Part shown: in pieces, positions 1 through 6,265 of the stretch
Layout: every line of letters starts with the position of its first letter
How positions within the stretch are numbered: position 1 is the stretch's first letter
Assembly: GCA_937893735.1 (NCBI GenBank)
Contig: CALBGD010000024.1
Location: 1 to 7,294 of the forward strand
DNA from: an uncultured Clostridia bacterium
Lineage (GTDB): Bacteria > Bacillota > Clostridia > Oscillospirales > Ruminococcaceae
Length of the DNA: 7,294 nucleotides
Direction of reading: 5' to 3'
Made by a program: the position numbers and the translations under genes
The notes under the pieces: model-generated
What the model was told of the DNA's origin: nothing
The model's input: only the letters and a program-made list of their open reading frames with translations
Database searches by the model: none

Positions 1-27
1 TACCAGTCGGGCACGGTTGACGTAAAA

Positions 28-192
28 TCAAGGAGTATTTCCAAACGTGGCTCTCAACATCTTAAAATATTCCTCTGTGATGTTATTTTTATTGCGGACG
101 TATGCCGTAACTTCGTTTCCCTGATTTTTCAGCAGTGGCAGCAGTAATCTGCCGATCCTGCCTGTCGCACCAAGTACAATGATTCTTTTCAT
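28..192 (-). pseudogene. Truncated NmrA-like NAD(P)-binding protein (N-terminal fragment)
   Basis: The frame starts MKRIIVLGATGRIGRLLLPL and continues NEVTAYVRN. This is the first beta-alpha-beta unit of a Rossmann fold, with the GATGxxG dinucleotide-binding motif at residues 8-14, as in NmrA-like/atypical SDR oxidoreductases. Family members usually run to 200-290 residues; this frame stops at TGA after 54 codons. Residues 35-54 (KNNITEEYFKMLRATFGNTP) no longer look like the family. It lies 16 nt downstream of the MATE stop on the same strand. An AAAGGAG ribosome binding site overlaps that stop codon, about 11 nt from the ATG, so the two were probably cotranscribed. No enzyme can be formed by this piece alone. 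A deletion, frameshift or nonsense mutation is the likely cause. The rest of the gene, if kept, would lie left of position 1. Confidence 0.6.
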
Positions 193-208
193 ATTTCTGA
201 ATGCTCCT

Positions 209-1558
209 TTATACTAATTTTTTGGATTTCCATGCACCGCGCTTGTACCGTATCAGCGCGAAAATAGCAGTAACAGCCCATGTAAGTCCGGTCGTGAGCC
301 AGATTCCCCACATACCGATGAACGGTATTGCTGTAAGGCTGATTGCAAATACAACCCTTGCCACTACTTCAACAGTACCGTTCATAAGAGCGTACACGGA
401 ATCGCCCGCGCCATTCAGCATATAGCGGAGTATCTGCACGCCGCCAAGTCCCATAAAGAACAGGCTGGTAATGCGTATCCCGTTGGCGGCAATAGAAATT
501 ATCTCTTCGTTTGTAACGAATATGCTCATGATGGGTCTGCCGAACACCCAGAACACAACGAGCAGAACCGCCGATACCACGGCGCTTATTTTCATAGCTG
601 CGCTCACGCCGCCGGATATTCTGTCGTGCTTCCCGGCACCGCTGTTCTGCCCGGTATATGTTACCATAGCCGAGCCGAGGGCCGCAAAAATCTGCTGAAC
701 CAACAGTTCGATCTGAGTTGTTGCCGTAAATGCGCCGATGACTGATTCTCCGAAGCCGTTGACTATACCCTGCAAGATAATGCTGGATACATATATTAAG
801 GCGTATTGAAGTCCGTTTGGAATTCCGACCTTTAATGTTTTGGTGATCAGGTTTCTGTTGATTTTTCTGTATGTAAACGCCTGTCTGAACTGCGGCACCC
901 TGATAAACGCATAAATCATGCACAGAATCGCCGCTATCGCTTCGGACAGCACGGTCGCAAATGCGGCGCCTGCTACTCCGGCATTAAAAACGACAACGAA
1001 AAGCAGATCAAGCCCTATATTCAACAGGCCGCACATCACAAGGAATATCAGCGGCGTCTTTGAATCGCCCAGCGCCCGCAGTATCGAAAACGGCGTGAAA
1101 TATGCTGCGACTGCAATAAGTCCTCCCATGAAAATGTACATATATGTCGTTGCGTCCGGCATAAGTGATTCCGGAGTGTTCAGAAGCTGGAGAATGGGCT
1201 TGGTGGTGAACAGCGCGATTATAGTCATCACTATCGCGATAAGTATGCAGGTGTAGCTGCCGTTTGCTATTGACGCGGCTGTGCCTTTTTCGTCTTTCGC
1301 GCCGAAATACTGGGAAACCACTACGCCGGTTCCGATAGCCGCGGAGCAGAACAACAGGTTGATAGCTCTGATAATAGAGCACGTCCAGGAGCATTTGCCG
1401 CCGGGCTGCTGGCAGCAGAGAACGAGGACGGCTACACAGAGCCGAGCGGCGGACATGGCACACCAGCGGACAGTTTCCCACAATGAGAACAGGCGGGACA
1501 AACACCCCGCTTTCTGCTTTTCAGAGGAGAAACGAGCACTCTTTTTTGAGTGCGTCAT
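209..1558 (-). CDS. MATE family efflux transporter with non-homologous N-terminus
   Basis: MATE proteins are 12-helix antiporters that export cationic drugs or metabolites using Na+ or H+ gradients. From about residue 64 the 449-aa product fits the family: INLLF...GTGVVVSQYFGAKD (66-89), the half-repeat motif RALGDSKTP (161-169), the start of the second half at KVGIPNGLQYALIYVSSIIL (252-271), AFTATTQIE (286-293), ALGSAMVTYTGQNSGAGK (303-320) and LNGAGDS (381-387), then a basic C-terminus. Residues 1-63 are Cys/Arg-rich and lack the expected TM1/TM2 signatures. No ribosome binding site precedes the ATG, which itself lies in an 11-bp repeat. The true 5' end therefore seems to have been replaced at about 1366-1375. 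The ORF is open, but a working transporter is doubtful. It could equally be annotated as a 5'-disrupted pseudogene. Confidence 0.7.
   Translation of the reverse strand: MTHSKKSARFSSEKQKAGCLSRLFSLWETVRWCAMSAARLCVAVLVLCCQQPGGKCSWTCSIIRAINLLFCSAAIGTGVVVSQYFGAKDEKGTAASIANGSYTCILIAIVMTIIALFTTKPILQLLNTPESLMPDATTYMYIFMGGLIAVAAYFTPFSILRALGDSKTPLIFLVMCGLLNIGLDLLFVVVFNAGVAGAAFATVLSEAIAAILCMIYAFIRVPQFRQAFTYRKINRNLITKTLKVGIPNGLQYALIYVSSIILQGIVNGFGESVIGAFTATTQIELLVQQIFAALGSAMVTYTGQNSGAGKHDRISGGVSAAMKISAVVSAVLLVVFWVFGRPIMSIFVTNEEIISIAANGIRITSLFFMGLGGVQILRYMLNGAGDSVYALMNGTVEVVARVVFAISLTAIPFIGMWGIWLTTGLTWAVTAIFALIRYKRGAWKSKKLV
1536..1553. repeat. Perfect 6-bp inverted repeat with T6/A6 loop
   Basis: GCACTC (1536-1541) and GAGTGC (1548-1553) are perfect complements around six T residues. 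The hairpin directly abuts and overlaps the first 11-bp tandem repeat unit. No T-tract follows either arm, so it is not a typical intrinsic terminator. It may be part of the end structure of the suspected mobile segment. Confidence 0.5.
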
Positions 1559-1600
1559 TAGTGCGCCATTAGTGCGCCATCGTGGTGAAAGTGCGCCATA
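1549..1600. repeat. 11-bp tandem repeats (AGTGCGCCATT type)
   Basis: Three head-to-tail 11-bp units lie at 1549-1559 (AGTGCGTCATT), 1560-1570 (AGTGCGCCATT) and 1571-1581 (AGTGCGCCATC). A fourth copy at 1590-1600 (AGTGCGCCATA) follows an 8-bp spacer. On the minus strand each unit contains ATGRCGCACT, and the apparent MATE start codon is the ATG of one unit. That weakens it as a genuine start. There are too few units, too close together, for a CRISPR array. Confidence 0.75.
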
Positions 1601-1694
1601 CGAAATGGAATGGAATAAAACGTAAAATGCCGATATACCGCATAACAGCGCCGCTCATTGAATACTGCAAAAAACTGCAAAACGTCAAAATCAC

Positions 1695-1722
1695 CATTCG
1701 TAATGCGCAGGTCGTGGGTTCA
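1695..1722 (+). other. tRNA-Thr(CGT) fragment, possible attachment-site remnant
   Basis: The order and spacing match a tRNA 3' half exactly: anticodon loop TTCGTAA (1697-1703, with T33, anticodon CGT and A37), a 5-nt anticodon stem strand TGCGC (1704-1708), a 5-nt variable loop AGGTC (1709-1713), T-stem strand GTGGG (1714-1718) and the TTCA start of the T-loop (1719-1722). The matching 5' anticodon stem would be GCGCA; here only CA precedes the loop, and the second T-stem strand, acceptor and CCA are absent. It cannot make a tRNA. Integrases of many mobile elements use this part of tRNA genes as the attachment core, so a leftover att site is a reasonable inference. Confidence 0.6.
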
Positions 1723-1740
1723 TTTTTCTATGTTTCGGTA

Positions 1741-1769
1741 TTGCAGTAAGCTTGGCTTTGTGATATACT
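1741..1769 (+). promoter_or_regulatory. Sigma-A type promoter of the sensor/kinase/regulator operon
   Basis: TTGCAG (-35, 1741-1746) is followed after exactly 17 bp by TATACT (-10, 1764-1769), with an extended -10 TG at 1761-1762. Transcription should start near 1776, leaving a leader of about 44 nt before the ATG at 1820. The -35 lies in an inverted copy of a TACTGCAA motif found upstream at 1663-1670. The promoter begins only 18 bp after the tRNA fragment. Confidence 0.65.
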
Positions 1770-1819
1770 TATTATAGAAAAGATATATAATTCGATATGT
1801 CAAATGAGGTTTGGAGCAT

Positions 1820-3478
1820 ATGACTGAACACAGAAGGAAATTTAACTCTACCGCAGGAATATTTATTCTTGCAATTGTATTTGCATATGTATTTCGTTTT
1901 TTGGGAAAAGGCACATTTTATCCAACGCTTTTTTCATACTTTCGCAGCTTTATTTATATCGGTCTGTTCGCTGCATGGGGACTGTCGATCAGGCACAGAA
2001 TAGTGCAGAAACAAGCCCGGAAGTATCTTACCGGCGCTGCGGTGCTTCTTATATTCTGGCTTATGGTGCGCACGGCAAAGTACTTTATATTCTGGCAGCC
2101 GGAGGTCATGCGGTATCTGTGGTATTCTTTCTATCTGCCAATGCTTTTCGTGCCGATGATGGCGGTACTGATATCAATATCCCTCGGACGGCCTGACGAT
2201 TACCGGCTGCCGACCGCCGCATGGATATTATGGGCTGTTTCCGCAGCATTGTTCCTGCTGGTCATGTCAAACGACCTTCATCAGGCTGTATTTGAGTTTC
2301 CGCACAGTTCAGAAGTCTGGACGGATTCCCAGCACAGCTACTCATGGGGATATTACCCGGTGATCGCATGGCAGGTCGTCTGCGCTGTTACCGCACTGGT
2401 CGTCATGGTCAATAAATGCCGGGAAAATGGCGGCGGTCAGTTCCCACTGCCGGTAGCGCCTCTTGCTGTTTCCATTGCTTACAGCGTGCTGTATTACTCC
2501 GGCGTTCCATGGCTGAGATATCTTTTCGGGGATATCGCTGTATTCCAGAGCCTTATGTATATTCTGGCGTTTGAAGCCTGCATAGCCTGCGGATACATAC
2601 ATTCAAACAGCCGCTATGCAGAGCTGTTTGCTTCATCGGTCGGGACATCTGTCCAGATCACCGATAACGAATTCAATGTCCGCTATGCGGCGATAAACAC
2701 CGAACCTATATCCATACCAGACATGAAAAAAGCCACAAAAGCTCCTGTCAGACTGAATAACGGGCATATGCTCCACACCATGTCCATAAGCGGGGGTTAC
2801 GCCGTATGGACCGAGGACGTATCCGCCCTGCTGAATCTCAGGGAGGAATCTGAAAGCCTTGCAGAAGAATTGAAAGAGCGCAACAAACTGCTCCGATATG
2901 AATACAAGCGCGAGGCGAAGCACCATGCCGTCGAAGAGCAGAACCGGCTTTACGACCTCCTCCGTTCAGCAACGCAAAAGCAGATCGACCATATCTCCGG
3001 GCTGATGAAGGAATATCAGATAGTTTGCGAAACTTCTCCGGAAATCTCGTCAGGGCTGCTTGCGGAAATTGCCGTCCTGTGCAGCTATATCAAACGCCGT
3101 AAGCACCTTACCCTGCTGACTGACCGTGAACAGAAAATACCGGCAGGCGAACTGGAACGTGCATTCTCCGAGTCCCTGCAAATGCTGAAGCTTCTGGATA
3201 TCAGAGGAATGCTGTATATCGACGAAGCGCTGTCCGAAGTCCCGGGTATCACTTCTGCGTGCTTATTCGATTTTTATGAAGAAGTCATTGAATATGCACT
3301 GCACGATCTGAAAAGCGTTCATATCAGCTTTGCTGATACCGGTTCCCTGCGCCTGTCCATGAATGTGCACTGCAAAGCGGATTTATCTGATTTCGCCCGC
3401 AGGAACAATGTACTGTACGAAAAAGACGACGAATACCAGCGACTTGTTTTCTTCCCGGAAGGCGGTGATACGGAATGA
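1820..3478 (+). CDS. Polytopic membrane sensor with degenerate histidine-kinase-like tail (7TM sensor type)
   Basis: The 552-aa product has about eight hydrophobic segments (roughly residues 12-28, 41-57, 71-92, 100-122, 131-149, 179-197, 212-228, 236-260), with an NDLHQAVFEF motif at 151-160. This is the pattern of the N-terminal 7TM sensor region of clostridial histidine-kinase-like proteins. A short PAS-like domain (about 265-335), a charged coiled coil (338-376) and a helical region with EEQNRLYDLL (372-381) follow. The latter resembles a NarL-type dimerisation segment with Tyr-Asp in place of His-Asp. The last 100 residues occupy the ATPase position but show no clear N or G boxes, so I infer a pseudo-kinase. 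ATG 1820 was chosen because GAGG (1806-1809) sits 10 nt upstream; an in-frame TTG at 1811 would add three residues. The stop overlaps the next start (ATGA). Confidence 0.8.
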   Translation: MTEHRRKFNSTAGIFILAIVFAYVFRFLGKGTFYPTLFSYFRSFIYIGLFAAWGLSIRHRIVQKQARKYLTGAAVLLIFWLMVRTAKYFIFWQPEVMRYLWYSFYLPMLFVPMMAVLISISLGRPDDYRLPTAAWILWAVSAALFLLVMSNDLHQAVFEFPHSSEVWTDSQHSYSWGYYPVIAWQVVCAVTALVVMVNKCRENGGGQFPLPVAPLAVSIAYSVLYYSGVPWLRYLFGDIAVFQSLMYILAFEACIACGYIHSNSRYAELFASSVGTSVQITDNEFNVRYAAINTEPISIPDMKKATKAPVRLNNGHMLHTMSISGGYAVWTEDVSALLNLREESESLAEELKERNKLLRYEYKREAKHHAVEEQNRLYDLLRSATQKQIDHISGLMKEYQIVCETSPEISSGLLAEIAVLCSYIKRRKHLTLLTDREQKIPAGELERAFSESLQMLKLLDIRGMLYIDEALSEVPGITSACLFDFYEEVIEYALHDLKSVHISFADTGSLRLSMNVHCKADLSDFARRNNVLYEKDDEYQRLVFFPEGGDTE

Positions 3479-4719
3479 CGGCTTTTTCGGCTCTCCACGA
3501 ATTCTGGCAGACCATGATACCGGTTCTGCTGATGATTGAAGCAGTGCTTGAACTTGGCCTGTTTCTGTATCAGGTCATTCGAAGAAAGGCTGTGTTCCGC
3601 TGTCTGCCCTGTGCTGCGATCTCAGTTATGCTGACCGTGCTGTTGTTCTCAGTTACTCAGGGCGACCCCGACAACGGAAAGGACGCTTCCCTTCTAGGCG
3701 TTCCATGGGCGGTATTCGCAGCAGTACTGCTGCTTTGTGCGGTTCATTTCACAGCGGCACTATTATGGGAATGCCGCCGCTGTCGGAACAAGCTATCCCC
3801 GTTTTCAATCAAGGAAGCAATTGATAAGCTTCCGATGGGGGTATGCTTTTCCGACCCGCACGGACGGATAATTCTCTGCAACGACCTCATGCGCCGCCTT
3901 GTTTATTCGCTGAACGGCCGCTCGCTGCAAACGATAAGCGACCTGGACGCCGCTCTTGCCAAAGGCGAATACTGTATACTTACGGACGGCACCGTATGGC
4001 AGTTCCGGGCGCGTTCTGTGACCGTGGACAGCGACGACCGATGGCAGCAGATAACGGCGCATGACGTAACAGAGCTGTATTACGGAAATATTCGTCAGGA
4101 TCAGATAAACGAGGAACTCCGCGAAGTAAACCGCAGGCTCCATAAAATGTACGAACGTATGGCAGACGACATCAGCGAAAAGGAAAACCTCGAGCTGAAG
4201 ATACACATTCACGACACCATAGGAAGAAGCCTGCTGACTATACGTGACATTGTCGAAAGCGGAGGCAGCGCAGACGATAAACTTGAGGCTTTGCAGCAAG
4301 CGGTCAGCGTTCTGACAAGCGACCGTCCCCTGCTGAGCTGCACCATGGACGAGGTGCGGGAAACCGCAGGAAAGCTTGGCGTGATCATGCGGACTGAGGG
4401 CAGCATTCCGGCTGGCTCTGTTTGCGAATCGCTCACTGCCGCCGCTGCCGCAGAATGCGTGACGAACTGCGTCAGGCACGCAGTCGGGAACGAGGTGTAT
4501 ATCCGCATTGTCAGCCGAAATCCCAGCGGTCGGAACAGCTCCGTTTATGACATAATCATCACCAACAACGGAAAGGCACCGGAAGGTCCTATAAGCGAAG
4601 GAAGCGGTCTTTCCAATCTGCGCCGCAGCATTGAATCAGCGGGCGGCGAAATGCACACGGCGTTTTCTCCGCGCTTCGCGCTGCTGATAACGCTCCCGGA
4701 AAAGGAGGACGAACCATGA
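3475..4719 (+). CDS. Membrane sensor histidine kinase with PAS domain (NarL-type kinase core)
   Basis: This 414-aa kinase has three hydrophobic segments (about 14-34, 43-62, 74-98), a PAS-like domain (about 109-200, with MGVCFSDPHGRIILCND at 121-137), a coiled coil (206-240) and a dimerisation/phosphotransfer region with HIHDTIGRSLL (244-254). H246 followed by D247 is the likely phosphorylated His. The ATPase domain has an N box, E327-x3-N331-x3-H335, and a G box, EGSGLSNLRRSIESAGGEM (375-393). The usual Asp of the DxG motif is Asn (NNG, 364-366). It should phosphorylate the regulator encoded next. Overlaps of 4 nt at both ends suggest translational coupling with the 7TM protein and the regulator. 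The start has a GGAAGGCGG-like ribosome binding site upstream. Confidence 0.88.
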   Translation: MTAFSALHEFWQTMIPVLLMIEAVLELGLFLYQVIRRKAVFRCLPCAAISVMLTVLLFSVTQGDPDNGKDASLLGVPWAVFAAVLLLCAVHFTAALLWECRRCRNKLSPFSIKEAIDKLPMGVCFSDPHGRIILCNDLMRRLVYSLNGRSLQTISDLDAALAKGEYCILTDGTVWQFRARSVTVDSDDRWQQITAHDVTELYYGNIRQDQINEELREVNRRLHKMYERMADDISEKENLELKIHIHDTIGRSLLTIRDIVESGGSADDKLEALQQAVSVLTSDRPLLSCTMDEVRETAGKLGVIMRTEGSIPAGSVCESLTAAAAAECVTNCVRHAVGNEVYIRIVSRNPSGRNSSVYDIIITNNGKAPEGPISEGSGLSNLRRSIESAGGEMHTAFSPRFALLITLPEKEDEP

Positions 4720-5345
4720 TAAAAACAATTCTTGTGGAGGACGACCTGTACATACAGAAGCACTTTGCAGAGCGGCTCAGGACGGACGGCAGCTTTGACA
4801 TCGCCGGCACTTACCGCGACGCATTTGAAGCTGAAAATCACTGCGGGCGTACAGTCCAGCTCATTCTGATGGACGTACAGACCCAGCACAAGCATTCCGG
4901 GCTTGCAGCCGCAAAGCGTATAAAGGAAAAGAATCCGTCAATAAAGATAGTAGTCGTAACTTCGCTGGTTGACCCGGAGATACTGTCGCAGGCACGTCAG
5001 GGAGCCGCGGACAGCCTGTGGTACAAGGACCACGGAACCGCTGAACTTCTGGACGTCATAAAGCGCACGCTCGCAGGCGAGCATATATTCCCGGACGCTT
5101 CGCCGGCGGTCGAGATGGAGGGAACTATGTCCGACAGGTTTTCTCAGCGGCAGCTCGACATACTGCGCTTGTATATCCGTGGGTTTACCTATCAGGAGAT
5201 AGCAGACAAGACCGGAATAACCAAGCGCGGCGTCCGCTGGGCGCTTGACGACATGGTGGAAAAAGGCGGCTTTGAAAACCGTGAGGCTCTTGTCGCAACC
5301 GCAATTGAAAATAAGCTGATAGTAACTACGCTGAAAGATGAATAG
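4716..5345 (+). CDS. NarL/FixJ-family response regulator
   Basis: The 209-aa protein has an N-terminal receiver domain (1-122) with the acidic pocket in VEDD (7-10), phosphoacceptor D53 in LILMDVQT, the Thr switch at T82 (VVVTS) and conserved K104 (WYKDHG). A linker (about 123-140) leads to a LuxR-type helix-turn-helix (141-205) with FSQRQLDILRLYIRGFTYQE and AL..A...KLI features. It is the expected partner of the kinase, with which it overlaps by 4 nt (ATGA); an AGGAGG site lies just before the start inside the kinase gene. It probably activates the downstream promoter at 5421-5449 through the palindrome at 5405-5422. That link is inferred from site geometry and gene order. Confidence 0.92.
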   Translation: MIKTILVEDDLYIQKHFAERLRTDGSFDIAGTYRDAFEAENHCGRTVQLILMDVQTQHKHSGLAAAKRIKEKNPSIKIVVVTSLVDPEILSQARQGAADSLWYKDHGTAELLDVIKRTLAGEHIFPDASPAVEMEGTMSDRFSQRQLDILRLYIRGFTYQEIADKTGITKRGVRWALDDMVEKGGFENREALVATAIENKLIVTTLKDE

Positions 5346-5351
5346 CCTTTC

Positions 5352-5376
5352 CCCGGTTTGTCCGACCGGGTTTTTT
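5352..5376 (+). terminator. Rho-independent terminator of the sensor/kinase/regulator operon
   Basis: CCCGGT (5352-5357) pairs perfectly with ACCGGG (5365-5370) across a 7-nt loop, followed at once by six T residues and a further T-rich stretch. It starts 6 nt after the regulator stop codon, so it ends that operon and makes the next two genes depend on their own promoter. Confidence 0.9.
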
Positions 5377-5404
5377 CTTTCGGAAAAGAAGAAATTCCTC
5401 GTTT

Positions 5405-5422
5405 ACTGTCACAAGTGACAGT
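5405..5422. promoter_or_regulatory. Palindromic operator, probable response-regulator binding site
   Basis: ACTGTCAC (5405-5412) and GTGACAGT (5415-5422) form a perfect 8-bp inverted repeat with a 2-bp centre. The core CTGTCAC-AA-GTGACAG has the 7-2-7 layout known for NarL-family regulators, although its heptamer differs from that of NarL. The centre lies about 42 bp before the predicted transcription start and the right arm touches the -35 box, a classic place for an activator. GTGACA is then repeated directly at 5421-5426. Assignment to the neighbouring regulator is inference. Confidence 0.65.
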
Positions 5423-5449
5423 GACAAATCAAGAAAAATCTGGTAGAAT
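5421..5449 (+). promoter_or_regulatory. Promoter of the DUF4428-lipoprotein operon
   Basis: GTGACA (-35, 5421-5426) and TAGAAT (-10, 5444-5449) are separated by exactly 17 bp, with an extended -10 TG at 5441-5442. Transcription should begin near 5456, giving a leader of about 50 nt. The -35 overlaps the last two bases of the palindrome, so its activity is probably controlled by the protein bound there. Confidence 0.7.
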
Positions 5450-5506
5450 ATAAATAAGAACAGAACAGCAAGAAATAACCGGAAAACTCAAAAGGAGGAA
5501 TCAATT

Positions 5507-6247
5507 ATGGCTAACACCTGTGCAATTTGCGGAGCATCAATAAATGTGTTCCAGTCCCAGAAGCTAGCAGACGGAAATTACCTCTGCCGCAAGGTATGCT
5601 GCAAGAAAGCGCTTAAATACTTTGACATGGTACAGGCAGACCTGACAGAATACAAGGAGCACGCCGCCCAGGTCGAAAAGGGAACGAAAATATGGCAGCA
5701 GCTTTTTGTTCCGAACCTGAAGAACAAGAATATGAAAAAGACGCTTTCACCCGTGTATGTGTATCCTGACATTGGCCTGATGGCTCTGGTCGAAACACGA
5801 TACAAGTTCATGAATTTCGGAAAGAGCGAATATGCCTGCGTTTATCGTATTGCTGACCTTGTAGGATACGATATGGAAACCGAAACAAAGGTCGTGGACG
5901 GTAAGGAGCAGAAAGAATATTTCGTTCACTACTGCTTTACGAATGCAGATGGAATGTCGCATTTCCGTGTGAAATACTCAAGGCAGTCAGACTGTACGTC
6001 AGCGGCGGATTATTTCAACAAGCTGTTTGGCATTCAGAAAACGCTTGGGAACTCCATAAACAACGCCAACAGGCAAATCGACGCAATAAAGAGCGTTGTA
6101 TCCGCAGTCAGCGCTGCTGCAAAGGGCGACGAAAGCGCAGACGACAGGGCGCGTTCAGCAGCCACCGCTCTTGACGCGGCAGTGTACGGCGACCGTTCGG
6201 AACTGTCTGCAAAAGCGGATGCAGCGCTTGCGGGATTCAACGCGTGA
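5507..6247 (+). CDS. DUF4428-type zinc-ribbon protein
   Basis: The 246-aa protein opens with CAICGASINVFQSQKLADGN, then YLCRKVCCKKA. This gives a CxxC (C5, C8) and a CxxxCC (C27, C31, C32) knuckle pair that should bind zinc, matching the N-terminal DUF4428 pattern. Residues about 80-175 form a beta-rich region (YVYPDIGLMALVE, VYRIADLVGYDMETE, EYFVHYCFTN) that may be a PH-like domain, as often follows such ribbons. The tail (about 187-246) is helical and very Ala-rich. No signal peptide or membrane helix is seen, so it is probably cytoplasmic. A strong AGGAGG site lies 8 nt before ATG. Function is unknown. It is first in the operon controlled by the palindromic promoter and likely an output of the two-component system. 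Confidence 0.8.
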   Translation: MANTCAICGASINVFQSQKLADGNYLCRKVCCKKALKYFDMVQADLTEYKEHAAQVEKGTKIWQQLFVPNLKNKNMKKTLSPVYVYPDIGLMALVETRYKFMNFGKSEYACVYRIADLVGYDMETETKVVDGKEQKEYFVHYCFTNADGMSHFRVKYSRQSDCTSAADYFNKLFGIQKTLGNSINNANRQIDAIKSVVSAVSAAAKGDESADDRARSAATALDAAVYGDRSELSAKADAALAGFNA

Positions 6248-6265
6248 GCTTCCGGAGGTGAATCA

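Larger units (their letters stand above)
1366..1605. other. Atypical segment, probable mobile-element or rearrangement remnant
   Basis: This stretch separates the conserved MATE coding sequence from the intergenic region and does not encode MATE-like sequence in any minus frame. At its left edge is a small inverted repeat, GCTCT (1365-1369) / AGAGC (1376-1380). Inside are GCGGG (1493-1497) / CCCGC (1506-1510), followed by a T-rich run on the plus strand, and a perfect GCACTC-T6-GAGTGC hairpin (1536-1553). At its right edge are the 11-bp repeats. Read on the minus strand, two frames stay open for long stretches and are rich in Cys, Arg and Pro, unlike the neighbouring genes. I infer imported DNA but cannot name the element. 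Confidence 0.45.

Noticed and set aside
1493..1521. GCGGG/CCCGC hairpin followed by a T-rich run, as a plus-strand terminator
   Set aside because: The stem is only 5 bp, the T-run is interrupted and no plus-strand gene ends here. It is recorded only as part of the atypical segment.
1435..1555. Possible Cys-rich zinc-finger peptide on the minus strand (CPACSHCGKLSAGVPC)
   Set aside because: The frame has no plausible start with a ribosome binding site and ends at a stop soon after the Cys cluster. It is more likely a by-product of the atypical segment.
1549..1600. Short CRISPR-like array
   Set aside because: Units are 11 bp and mostly abut without spacers, and no cas genes are nearby.
1281..1625. 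114-codon plus-strand open frame over the MATE 5' end
   Set aside because: It is antisense to MATE coding sequence and to the atypical segment, with no recognisable domain or promoter.
3805..4479. 224-codon open frame on the minus strand
   Set aside because: It lies wholly inside the kinase gene, whose frame carries clear kinase motifs. The antisense product resembles no family and has no ribosome binding site.
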